A stretch of 29,003 bases of DNA from Scatomorpha sp036653715. Its GTDB lineage: Bacteria > Bacillota > Clostridia > Oscillospirales > Oscillospiraceae. Positions 16,833-24,376 of this stretch are shown here, piece after piece. Within the stretch, counting starts at the first letter, position 1; each line of letters opens with the position of its first letter. Under the pieces are notes generated by a model. The model was not told the DNA's origin, did no database searches, and saw nothing but the letters and a program-made list of their open reading frames with translations. The DNA lies in assembly GCA_036653715.1 (NCBI GenBank), contig JAVVTL010000015.1:1-29003 (forward strand), given 5' to 3'. The position numbers and the translations under genes were made by a program.

Positions 16833-18923
16833 ATGCCCAGAGAGTATTCCCTTGAAAACACAAGAAATATCGGCATCATGGCGCACATTGACGCCGGTAA
16901 AACTACGACGACCGAGCGAATTTTATTCTACACGGGCGTCAACTACAGAATCGGCGAAACCCATGACGGCAACGCCACCATGGACTGGATGGCGCAGGAG
17001 CAGGAGCGCGGAATCACAATAACCTCCGCCGCCACCACCTGCCACTGGAAGAATCGCCGCATCAACATCATCGACACGCCGGGACATGTGGACTTCACTG
17101 TTGAAGTGGAGCGCAGCCTGCGCGTCCTTGACGGCTGCGTCACCGTGCTCTGCGCCAAAGGCGGAGTGGAACCGCAGTCCGAGACGGTTTGGCGTCAGGC
17201 CGACCACTACAACGTCCCCCGCATGATATACGTCAACAAGATGGACATCATGGGCGCGGACTTCTTCAACGTGGTTGACATGGTTCACGACAGACTGAAG
17301 GCGAACGCGGTCCCCATTCAGCTCCCCATCGGAGCTGAGGCAGACTTCCGCGGCATCATCGACCTCGTTGATATGGACGCCGACCTCTACTACGATGACC
17401 TTGGTCAGGACATGCGTGTGGAAGAAATTCCCGCCGACATGCTCGAAATCGCCAAGGAATACCGTCAGAAGATGCTCGAGGCGATATCCGATTTCGACGA
17501 CGAGATTATGGAGCTCTATTTAGAGGGCAAGGAAGTCCCCGCCGATATGATCCGCACAGCCATACGCAAGGCGACGGTTTCCGTGAAAATGGTCCCGGTG
17601 ACCTGCGGCACGTCATACAGGAACAAGGGAGTGCAGAAGCTTCTGGACGCCATCGTTGACTACATGCCGTCACCGTTGGATGTCCCTCCGATGGAGGGAA
17701 AAGACCCCAAGACGGACGAAATCATTACCCGCGCACCGTCAGACGACGAGCCGTTTTCGGCTTTGGCCTTCAAGATAATGTCCGACCCCTTTGTCGGCAA
17801 GCTGGCATTCTTCCGCGTCTATTCGGGCTCGGTCAAGGCCGGCGAGTCGGTCCTGAACTCCTCAAAGGGTCAGCGCGAGCGTCTCGGAAGAATACTCCAG
17901 ATGCACGCCAACCACCGCGAGGATTTGGACACCGCATATTCGGGCGACATTGCCGCCGCCGTCGGCCTCAAAAACACCACAACAGGTGACACGCTCTGCG
18001 ACGAAAAGCGCCCCATAGTGCTTGAGTCCATGGAATTCCCCGAGCCCGTCATCAACGTTGCGATAGAGCCCAAGACCAAGGCCGGTCAGGAGAAAATGGG
18101 CATAGCCCTCAGCAGACTTGCCGAGGAGGACCCCACCTTCAGAACCTGGACGGACGAGGATTCGGGCCAAACCATCATCGCCGGCATGGGCGAGCTTCAC
18201 CTTGAGATAATCGTTGACAGGCTCCTTCGGGAGTTCAAGGTCGAGGCGAACGTCGGCAAGCCCCAGGTCTCCTACAAGGAAACCGTTACGCAGACCGCCA
18301 CCGTTGACACAAGGTACGTCCGTCAGACCGGCGGACACGGCCAGTTTGCCCACGTCAAGCTCACAATCGAGCCGAACGAGTCCGGCAAGGGCTACGAGTT
18401 TGTGGACAAAATCACGGGCGGCGTCATACCCAAGGAATATATCCCCAGCGTGGACCAGGGCATCAGGGGCGCAATGAGCGCCGGCATTCTCGGCGGATAT
18501 CAGGTCGTGGACGTCAAGGTCAGCCTCATTTACGGCTCCTTCCACGAGGTTGACTCCTCGGAGCTTGCCTTCAAAATCTGCGGCAGCATGGCGTTCAAGG
18601 AAGCAATGCAAAAGGCGTCGCCGACCCTGCTCGAGCCTATCATGAAGGTCATGGTGACCTCGCCGGAGGATTACGTCGGCGACGTCATGGGCGACCTGAA
18701 CGGCAGGCGCGGTCAGATAAACGACACCGACATCCGCAACGGCGTTGCAATCGTCACAGCAAGTGTGCCTCTCTCCACCATGTTCGGCTACTCCACCGCA
18801 CTGCGTTCCAAGACGCAGGGCCGCGCGAGCTACAGCATGGAGCCGAGCCACTATGTCGAGCTGCCCAAGTCCCTGCGCGAAGCGATAATCGGTGCCCGGG
18901 GAACCGGCGCCGCATCCAAATAA
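16833..18923 (+). CDS. fusA: Translation elongation factor G
   Basis: This GTPase drives tRNA-mRNA translocation on the ribosome. The 696 residues include G1 AHIDAGKT (17-24), the switch region with ERGITI, the G3 block DTPGHVDFT, and NKMD as G4. Domains II to V follow: the domain IV tip segment with the KETVTQTATVDTRYVRQTGGHGQFAHV block, and the terminal LRSKTQGRASYSMEPSHY. It is the bacterial housekeeping EF-G rather than a tetracycline-protection homologue, judging by full collinearity and operon position. The start ATG is preceded by TTTAGGAGC, 18 bases after rpsG. It is co-transcribed with the ribosomal genes and tuf. Confidence 0.98.
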   Translation: MPREYSLENTRNIGIMAHIDAGKTTTTERILFYTGVNYRIGETHDGNATMDWMAQEQERGITITSAATTCHWKNRRINIIDTPGHVDFTVEVERSLRVLDGCVTVLCAKGGVEPQSETVWRQADHYNVPRMIYVNKMDIMGADFFNVVDMVHDRLKANAVPIQLPIGAEADFRGIIDLVDMDADLYYDDLGQDMRVEEIPADMLEIAKEYRQKMLEAISDFDDEIMELYLEGKEVPADMIRTAIRKATVSVKMVPVTCGTSYRNKGVQKLLDAIVDYMPSPLDVPPMEGKDPKTDEIITRAPSDDEPFSALAFKIMSDPFVGKLAFFRVYSGSVKAGESVLNSSKGQRERLGRILQMHANHREDLDTAYSGDIAAAVGLKNTTTGDTLCDEKRPIVLESMEFPEPVINVAIEPKTKAGQEKMGIALSRLAEEDPTFRTWTDEDSGQTIIAGMGELHLEIIVDRLLREFKVEANVGKPQVSYKETVTQTATVDTRYVRQTGGHGQFAHVKLTIEPNESGKGYEFVDKITGGVIPKEYIPSVDQGIRGAMSAGILGGYQVVDVKVSLIYGSFHEVDSSELAFKICGSMAFKEAMQKASPTLLEPIMKVMVTSPEDYVGDVMGDLNGRRGQINDTDIRNGVAIVTASVPLSTMFGYSTALRSKTQGRASYSMEPSHYVELPKSLREAIIGARGTGAASK

Positions 18924-18974
18924 CAAGAAGAATAAACCCATATATCAACTTATATTATTGAGGAGGATATCAAA

Positions 18975-20180
18975 ATGGCAAAGCAGATGTTTAACCGCAC
19001 CAAGCCCCACGTAAATATTGGCACCATTGGCCACATCGACCACGGCAAGACCACCCTTACCGCAGCCATCACCAAGGTTCTTAACATGGCTGACCCCACC
19101 GCAGCCACCTACACCGCTTATGACCAGATCGACAAGGCTCCCGAGGAGCGCGCCCGCGGCATCACGATAAACACTTCCCACGTTGAGTATCAGACTGCCA
19201 CCCGCCACTACGCCCACGTTGACTGCCCGGGCCACGCCGACTATATCAAAAACATGATTACCGGCGCCGCGCAGATGGACGGAGCTATCCTTGTCATCGC
19301 TGCATCCGACGGCCCCATGGCCCAGACCCGCGAGCACCTGCTGCTGGCCCGTCAGGTCAACGTGCCCTATGTCATCGTATTCCTGAACAAGTGCGACCAG
19401 GTCGACGATCCCGAGCTTCTTGAGCTTGTCGAGATGGAAGTCCGCGAGCTGCTCAGCAAGTACGATTTCCCCGGCGACGATACCCCCATCATCAAGGGTT
19501 CCGCCCTGAACGCTCTGACCTGCGACTCCACCGACATTCACGCCCCCGACTACGAGTGCATCTGGGAGCTTATGAACGCGGTTGACGAGTGGATTGCCAC
19601 CCCCGAGCGCAAGGCCGACATGCCCTTCCTCATGCCCATCGAGGACGTCTTCACCATCACCGGACGCGGCACCGTCACCACCGGACGTGTCGAGCGCGGC
19701 AAGGTCAAAATCGGCGACAAGGTCGAAATCGTCGGCATCAAGGACACCCTTGAGTCCGTCGTCACCGGCACCGAGATGTTCCACAAGACCCTCGAGTACG
19801 CCGAAGCCGGCGACAACGTGGGCTGCCTGCTTCGCGGCATCGCGAAGAAGGACGTCGAGCGCGGACAGGTTCTCGCCGCTCCGAAGTCCATTCACCCCCA
19901 CACCAAGTTCAAGGGCCAGGTCTACGTCCTGTCCAAGGACGAGGGCGGACGTCACACCCCGTTTTTCAACAACTATCGCCCCCAGTTCTACTTCCGTACC
20001 ACCGACGTTACCGGCGTCATCGAGCTGCCTGAGGGCGTCGAGATGTGCATGCCCGGCGACAACATCGACATGGACGTCGATCTGATCACCCCGATTGCCA
20101 TCGAAAAAGGCCTCCGCTTCGCTATCCGCGAGGGCGGCCGTACCGTCGGCTCCGGCGTCGTCATCGGCATCAACGAATAA
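18975..20180 (+). CDS. tuf: Translation elongation factor Tu
   Basis: EF-Tu brings aminoacyl-tRNA to the ribosome as a GTP complex. The 401 residues have G1 GHIDHGKT (19-26; the usual valine is isoleucine), RGITINTSHVEY, the G3 block DCPGHADY, and G4 NKCD. Domain II carries GRGTVTTGRVERG, and the C-terminal barrel ends with FAIREGGRTVGSGVV. It has a strong site, TTGAGGAGGATAT, 51 bases after fusA. Codon choice is the most biased in the window (mostly C-ending codons), as expected for the most abundant protein. It is the last gene before a bidirectional terminator. Confidence 0.98.
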   Translation: MAKQMFNRTKPHVNIGTIGHIDHGKTTLTAAITKVLNMADPTAATYTAYDQIDKAPEERARGITINTSHVEYQTATRHYAHVDCPGHADYIKNMITGAAQMDGAILVIAASDGPMAQTREHLLLARQVNVPYVIVFLNKCDQVDDPELLELVEMEVRELLSKYDFPGDDTPIIKGSALNALTCDSTDIHAPDYECIWELMNAVDEWIATPERKADMPFLMPIEDVFTITGRGTVTTGRVERGKVKIGDKVEIVGIKDTLESVVTGTEMFHKTLEYAEAGDNVGCLLRGIAKKDVERGQVLAAPKSIHPHTKFKGQVYVLSKDEGGRHTPFFNNYRPQFYFRTTDVTGVIELPEGVEMCMPGDNIDMDVDLITPIAIEKGLRFAIREGGRTVGSGVVIGINE

Positions 20181-20206
20181 TAGCATACAGGGGCTTCCCC
20201 TCACAA

Positions 20207-20237
20207 AAAAAGACAAGCGGCTTCCGCTTGTCTTTTT
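20207..20237 (+). terminator. Bidirectional intrinsic terminator between tuf and the DUF4830 gene
   Basis: 20207-20220 pairs perfectly with 20224-20237 over a CTT loop, with A-runs on the left and T-runs on the right. It ends the rpsL-tuf operon on the plus strand and the facing DUF4830 gene on the minus strand. A small extra hairpin, AGGGG/CCCCT, lies at 20189-20201. Confidence 0.92.
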
Positions 20238-20276
20238 TGCGCCCCAAAGAACATGCGTCTCCGATTAAATCGCGCA

Positions 20277-20723
20277 TTAAGGCCGCTGCTGCTTCAGCCC
20301 GTGCATGAAGCCGTCAAGGGCGGGGGAGTGTATGTCGCCGGCAATGACCTTGGTGCCGCAGATAAAGAGCTGCGCCGTCACCCCGGCGTCGCCGTTCGGG
20401 TAATTTGTGATGTTATAGGTATAGAGAATGCATTGCATTCCGCAGTATGGCGCGAGGTCAAAGCCTTGGCCCCTCTGAAGCTCGTTGTATTGCGCCATGA
20501 CGCCCTCAAGCTCGCGCGGCAGGACTATCACCTCCCGCGTCTCGCTCTCCGGCTCCGCCTCCCAGCCGAGGCGTGAGAGGTACGCCACGCGCCCCGCCGT
20601 CGCACCCATGTCGCCGTCGGCAGGCTCCGCCAATATCAAAACGAGCGCCGCTGACAGAACCGCCGCCGCAATGATTATATAGACGGCGGTTTTTTTCGTA
20701 AACCTTTTGCTGCGAATAAGCAT
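20277..20723 (-). CDS. DUF4830-family membrane-anchored protein, function unknown
   Basis: A 148-residue protein with a short basic N-terminus, one hydrophobic segment (about residues 12-31) that acts as anchor or uncleaved signal, and an extracytoplasmic domain. The domain has the order YLSRLGWE, then VIVLPRE, then YNELQRGQGFDLAPYCG, then YTYNITNYP, and finally LFICGTKVIAGDIHSPALDGFMHGL, which I recognise as the DUF4830 family of Clostridia. It has no catalytic motif or lipobox cysteine. GGAGGG about eight bases upstream of the ATG on the minus strand supports the start. It is divergent from the pseudouridine synthase gene, with 60 bases between the two starts, and ends against the tuf terminator. 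Its role is unknown. Confidence 0.8.
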   Translation of the reverse strand: MLIRSKRFTKKTAVYIIIAAAVLSAALVLILAEPADGDMGATAGRVAYLSRLGWEAEPESETREVIVLPRELEGVMAQYNELQRGQGFDLAPYCGMQCILYTYNITNYPNGDAGVTAQLFICGTKVIAGDIHSPALDGFMHGLKQQRP

Positions 20724-20768
20724 TGGACATCCCTCCGTGTAAAATATATTCTAATCCTGCGGGGTTTA

Positions 20769-20777
20769 TGTTATAAT
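20769..20777 (+). promoter_or_regulatory. Extended -10 promoter directing a leaderless transcript
   Basis: TGTTATAAT (20769-20777) is a perfect extended -10. A -35 element is weak (TTCTAA at 20749-20754, 17-base spacing), as is common with extended -10 promoters. Counting seven bases from the last T puts the transcription start at 20784, the A of the start codon. Confidence 0.7.
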
Positions 20778-20783
20778 CGGAAA

Positions 20784-21500
20784 ATGATGATAAGACTTGA
20801 TAAGCTGCTGGCCGATACAGGCCGCTATACACGCAGTGACGCGCACGGCCTAATCCGCGACGGCAGGGCGGCGGTGGACGGAATCCCCGTCTCCGCGCCG
20901 GACGCCAAGGTGGACGCGGAGACCCAGCGCGTCACTATAGACGGGGAGCCGCTGTTCTACAGCCGCTTCCACTATTTCATGCTCGATAAGCCGCCGGATA
21001 CCCTCACGGCGACGAAGGACAGGCGCGTGAGCACTGTCCTCGATTTGCTGCCGCCGGATATACGCAGGCTCGGGCTTTTCCCCGTCGGGCGGCTGGACAG
21101 GGACACCACGGGCCTGCTCCTGCTGACGGACGACGGAGATTTTGCCCACAGGGTCATATCGCCGAAGTCGGGCGTGGAAAAACTATATTCCGCCGAGGTT
21201 GAGGGCATACTTTCGGAGACCGATGTGCGCGCTTTTGCGGCGGGCTTGACCCTTGCGGACGGCACAAAGTGCCTGCCTGCCGTCCTCGCGCTTACCGGCG
21301 GGGGAGGCTGCCTTGTGACCGTCATGGAGGGAAAATACCATCAGGTCAAGCGCATGCTCGCCTCAAGGGGGGCGCCGGTGAAATCGCTGCGGCGGCTCTC
21401 AATCGGCTCTCTGCAAATTGACGAAACACTTGGTTTCGGCGGCTTTCGCGAGCTGACAGAAAAAGAAAAAATAGCAGTTTTGGCCCCTTCGGGGTGTTGA
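20784..21500 (+). CDS. rsuA: RsuA-family 16S rRNA pseudouridine synthase
   Basis: This enzyme isomerises a uridine in ribosomal RNA to pseudouridine; RsuA members act on 16S U516. The 238 residues have an S4 RNA-binding domain (about 1-60, MMIRLDKLLADTG...) and a catalytic domain with GRLDRDTTGLLLLTDDG, in which D105 is the catalytic aspartate. The substrate-binding segment EGKYHQVKRMLASRG and the ending FRELTEKE match RsuA better than RluB or RluF, but the exact target is an inference. There is no good ribosome site: only GGA lies upstream, and the promoter places the transcript start on the ATG itself. A second ATG follows immediately at 20787. It is divergent from the DUF4830 gene. Confidence 0.85.
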   Translation: MMIRLDKLLADTGRYTRSDAHGLIRDGRAAVDGIPVSAPDAKVDAETQRVTIDGEPLFYSRFHYFMLDKPPDTLTATKDRRVSTVLDLLPPDIRRLGLFPVGRLDRDTTGLLLLTDDGDFAHRVISPKSGVEKLYSAEVEGILSETDVRAFAAGLTLADGTKCLPAVLALTGGGGCLVTVMEGKYHQVKRMLASRGAPVKSLRRLSIGSLQIDETLGFGGFRELTEKEKIAVLAPSGC

Positions 21501-21568
21501 AAAAGAGCTAATTTTGCAACAAAAAGCGCGTCCGTCGAAATTGTTCACAAAATTTACATATTATTCTA

Positions 21569-21597
21569 TTGAACTTTGCACATATCTGGGCTATTAT
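21569..21597 (+). promoter_or_regulatory. Promoter of the CdaR-type regulator and ftsEX cluster
   Basis: TTGAAC (21569-21574), a 17-base spacer, and TATTAT (21592-21597). The predicted start is near 21604, leaving a leader of about 59 bases that ends with GGGAGGAGAA (21650-21659) before ATG 21663. This promoter probably also feeds ftsE, ftsX and the M23 gene, since gaps are short and no terminator intervenes. Confidence 0.7.
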
Positions 21598-21621
21598 GTA
21601 AATTGCCGTTATTTGTGCAAA
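21575..21621 (+). repeat. Inverted repeat flanking the -10 of the CdaR-type gene
   Basis: TTTGCACA (21575-21582) and TGTGCAAA (21614-21621) are perfect inverted copies. One lies just after the -35 and the other just after the predicted transcription start, with centres 39 bases apart (nearly four helical turns). This fits two operator half-sites bridged by a regulator, possibly the CdaR-type protein itself. That is inference. Confidence 0.5.
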
Positions 21622-21662
21622 TATTCGGCGCGTTTCAGGGTTTAAGTTGGGAGGAGAATATA

Positions 21663-22757
21663 ATGTCAAGTAGAGTTTTTCAGAGCGTTATAGTCCAGAT
21701 GAAGGAAGCCACCGACAGATGTATGGGAGTGGTGGATGACCAGGGCTTTGTAATCGCTTGCAGCGAGCTTTCCATGATTGGCTCGCATTTGGATGATATG
21801 CAGGGACTGGGAACGGACGTTTCGGAACAAATCTTCACGTCAGCCGTCAGAACCTACAGGCTGCTCGGCGCCGCCGGCGCCAGATTCGAATACGCCGTCT
21901 TTATCTCGGGTCATGATGCCACTGCCCGCAGCATCTGCATCCTTGCCGCCGTCGCCATGGACGAGGCGCGCACAAACTACGAGGAAAAACACAATAAAGC
22001 CACCTTTGTCAAGAACATCATCTCCGACAATATCCTGCCGGGCGATGTCTATGTCCGCGCAAAGGAGCTTCACTTCGTCACGGATGTGCCGAGGATCGTA
22101 TTCCTCGTGCGCCAGCTCGACCGCTCGGACGTCGCCGTGGTCGAGGTCATCCAAAACCTTTTCCCGGACAGGCAGCGGGACTTCATTCTCTCCGTCAGCG
22201 AGACGGATATTGTCATCATCCGCGAGCTGACCCACGACGAGAAGCTCGATGAGATTTGCACCATCGCCTCGACCATCGAGTCCACAATCCGCCGCGAGCT
22301 GCAGGTCAAAACAGTCATAGGCATCGGCACCGTCGCCTATCACCTGCGCGAGCTTGCAGACCGCTACAAGGAAGCTCAGATTGCCATCGAGGTCGGCAAG
22401 GTATTCGAAACCGAAAAATCCATCATAAACTACGAAAACCTCGGCATCGGCAGAATCATCTATCAGCTGCCCACGACGCTCTGCGAGATGTTCCTGTCCG
22501 AGGTCTTCAAGAAAAACCCAATCGAAGCTCTGGACGCAGACACCCTTGAAACCATCAACAAGTTCTTCGAGAACAACCTCAACGTCTCCGAGACGAGCCG
22601 CAAGCTTTATGTCCACCGCAACACCTTGGTGTACAGGCTTGAGAAAATCAAGAAGATAACAGGTCTTGACCTGCGCGAGTTCGACCACGCAATCGTGTTC
22701 AAAGTCGCAATGATGGTCAAAAAATACCTTGATTCACAAAATGCGTCCAAGTACTGA
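21663..22757 (+). CDS. CdaR/PucR-type helix-turn-helix transcriptional regulator
   Basis: A 364-residue cytoplasmic regulator. The N-terminal region (about 1-110) looks like a small-molecule sensor of the sugar-diacid-recognition or related kind. The middle (about 115-270) matches the degenerate GGDEF-like domain of CdaR proteins, with VIGIGTVAYHLRELADRYKEAQIAI, and lacks a catalytic GGDEF motif. The C-terminus (about 297-355) is the HTH_30 domain: NVSETSRKLYVHRNTLVYRL and the following helix. ATG 21663 is preceded by GGGAGGAGAA; an earlier in-frame ATG at 21576 lies within the promoter. ftsE starts 36 bases downstream, so the regulator may be co-transcribed with a division gene set, an unusual partner for this family. 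The ligand is unknown. Confidence 0.85.
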   Translation: MSSRVFQSVIVQMKEATDRCMGVVDDQGFVIACSELSMIGSHLDDMQGLGTDVSEQIFTSAVRTYRLLGAAGARFEYAVFISGHDATARSICILAAVAMDEARTNYEEKHNKATFVKNIISDNILPGDVYVRAKELHFVTDVPRIVFLVRQLDRSDVAVVEVIQNLFPDRQRDFILSVSETDIVIIRELTHDEKLDEICTIASTIESTIRRELQVKTVIGIGTVAYHLRELADRYKEAQIAIEVGKVFETEKSIINYENLGIGRIIYQLPTTLCEMFLSEVFKKNPIEALDADTLETINKFFENNLNVSETSRKLYVHRNTLVYRLEKIKKITGLDLREFDHAIVFKVAMMVKKYLDSQNASKY

Positions 22758-22793
22758 GTTTCGACCCTGCTCAGGCTGAAAGGAGAAAACAGT

Positions 22794-23486
22794 ATGGTTC
22801 AGATGAATGATGTGAGAATGGTCTACGAGAACAGCGGTGCCGTGGCTCTCGACTCCGTGGATCTCGAAATCCACGAGGGCGAATTTTTGTTCCTCGTCGG
22901 GCCCTCCGGCTCGGGAAAGACCACCATCATAAAGCTGCTGACGGGAGAGGTCACCGCCGATGACGGAGAAATAACGGTGAACGGCTTCGACCTCCGCCGT
23001 ATCAAGCGCCGCAAGCTGCCTCAGCTCCGTCGCACGCTCGGCGTAATTTTTCAGGATTTCCGCCTGATAGACAAGCTCACGGTATACGAAAACGTGGCCT
23101 TTGCCATGCGGGTTGTGGGCGCCTCAAATAAAGATATCGCCGCGAGGGTACCCTATGTTTTGGAGCTTGTCGGCCTAAACGGCCGCGAGAAGCGCTTTCC
23201 GCAGGAGCTGTCCGGCGGCGAGCAGCAGAGAGTCGCAATAGCCCGCGCAATTGTCAATAACCCGCGCATGATAATAGCGGACGAGCCGACCGGCAACCTT
23301 GACCCGGTCCGCAGCCTTGAGCTGATGCTCCTGCTTGAAAAAATTAACGAGCTTGGCACCACTGTTTTGGTCGTCACGCACGAGAAGGAGCTGGTCAACG
23401 CGTTTTCCAAGCGCGTCGTCGCCATTGACGGCGGGCATGTGATCAGCGACGGAATGGACGGGTATTACAGCTATGAAATTGAATAG
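22794..23486 (+). CDS. ftsE: Cell division ATP-binding protein FtsE
   Basis: FtsE is the ATPase of the FtsEX complex, which transmits ATP-driven movement across the membrane to peptidoglycan hydrolases instead of transporting a solute. The 230 residues have Walker A GPSGSGKTT (about 38-46), the signature LSGGEQQRVAIARA, Walker B MIIADEPTGNLDP and the switch histidine in VTHEKE. A good site, AAAGGAGAAAA, precedes ATG 22794. Its end overlaps ftsX by 14 bases, the usual coupled arrangement. A YENVAFAMRV segment follows the Q-loop FQDFRLI, typical of FtsE. Confidence 0.96.
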   Translation: MVQMNDVRMVYENSGAVALDSVDLEIHEGEFLFLVGPSGSGKTTIIKLLTGEVTADDGEITVNGFDLRRIKRRKLPQLRRTLGVIFQDFRLIDKLTVYENVAFAMRVVGASNKDIAARVPYVLELVGLNGREKRFPQELSGGEQQRVAIARAIVNNPRMIIADEPTGNLDPVRSLELMLLLEKINELGTTVLVVTHEKELVNAFSKRVVAIDGGHVISDGMDGYYSYEIE

Positions 23487-24357
23487 ACTCGGCTACCTTA
23501 TCGGCTCCGGCTTCAAGGGAATCTTCTCCCACGGCCTTATGTCCTTTGCCACGGTGACCATAATCCTCGCCTGCCTCATCATCATGGGCAGCTTCTCGCT
23601 CGTGGTCGTGAACATCAACAGCGTCATCGACAACATGGAGCAGGACAACGAGGTCATCGCCTATGTGGACGAGAGCCTCTCGCAGGAGGAGGCAAAGGGC
23701 CTGCAAGCCTCCATCGAGGACGTCGCCAACATCTACAGCGCCGACTTCGTCACGCGCGAAGCCGCCATGAAGGACTTCGAGGCGGACTACGAGCAGGACA
23801 TGTTCAACAACCTCGATTCCTCCACCTTCCGTGACCGCTACGTCATCCACCTCACCGATATCGGCATTATGGCGGAGACAAAAACCGCGCTCGAGGGCGT
23901 TCCCGGCATAGCAGATGTCAAGGCGCACCTCGAATACGCCAGCGGCTTTGTCACGGCAAGAAACATTGTCAGCGTGGTTTCGCTCATCCTCATCGTCATC
24001 CTTATGGTCGTCTCGTTCTTTATCATGACGAACACCATCAAGCTCGCCACCTTCACAAGGCGAGAGGAAATCGGCATCATGAAGATGGTCGGTGCTTCAA
24101 ACGGCTTTATCCGCGGCCCCTTCGTTGTGGAGGGCCTCACACTCGGCCTTCTTGGCGGCGGACTGGCGTTTTTGGCGGAGTGGGGCGTGTATGCCCTTGT
24201 CTGCAACAAAATCGTCACAGGCGTCGCAGGGGCGCTTGTAGAGGTCGTGCCCTTCTCGGCTGTCATGTGGCCGATGCTCATAGCGTATCTCGCCGTGGGT
24301 ATTTTGGTCGGAGCCGTCGGAGGAGTCACCGCCATAAGGAATTATCTCAAAGTATAG
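23473..24357 (+). CDS. ftsX: Cell division protein FtsX
   Basis: The membrane partner of FtsE, 294 residues. There is one membrane segment near residues 21-45, then a large external domain (about 46-160) that should contact the secreted hydrolase. Three more segments follow, near 163-187, 214-240 and 258-285, giving the four-helix type VII ABC topology. The cytoplasmic coupling motif FTRREEIGIMKMVGAS is conserved across FtsX proteins. The start lies 14 bases inside ftsE, so translation is coupled. The external domain is short, like other Gram-positive FtsX proteins. The next gene encodes a coiled-coil peptidase that is its probable partner. Confidence 0.95.
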   Translation: MKLNRLGYLIGSGFKGIFSHGLMSFATVTIILACLIIMGSFSLVVVNINSVIDNMEQDNEVIAYVDESLSQEEAKGLQASIEDVANIYSADFVTREAAMKDFEADYEQDMFNNLDSSTFRDRYVIHLTDIGIMAETKTALEGVPGIADVKAHLEYASGFVTARNIVSVVSLILIVILMVVSFFIMTNTIKLATFTRREEIGIMKMVGASNGFIRGPFVVEGLTLGLLGGGLAFLAEWGVYALVCNKIVTGVAGALVEVVPFSAVMWPMLIAYLAVGILVGAVGGVTAIRNYLKV

Positions 24358-24376
24358 TCTCGGGAGGCGAAAAACC

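Noticed and set aside
21481..21500. CCCCTTCGGGG hairpin as terminator of the rsuA-type gene
   Set aside because: The stem is short, lies inside the last codons and is not followed by T; no clear terminator was found for this gene.
21576..21662. 29-residue N-terminal extension of the CdaR-type regulator
   Set aside because: The earlier ATG lies inside the promoter spacer; ATG 21663 has a strong ribosome site.
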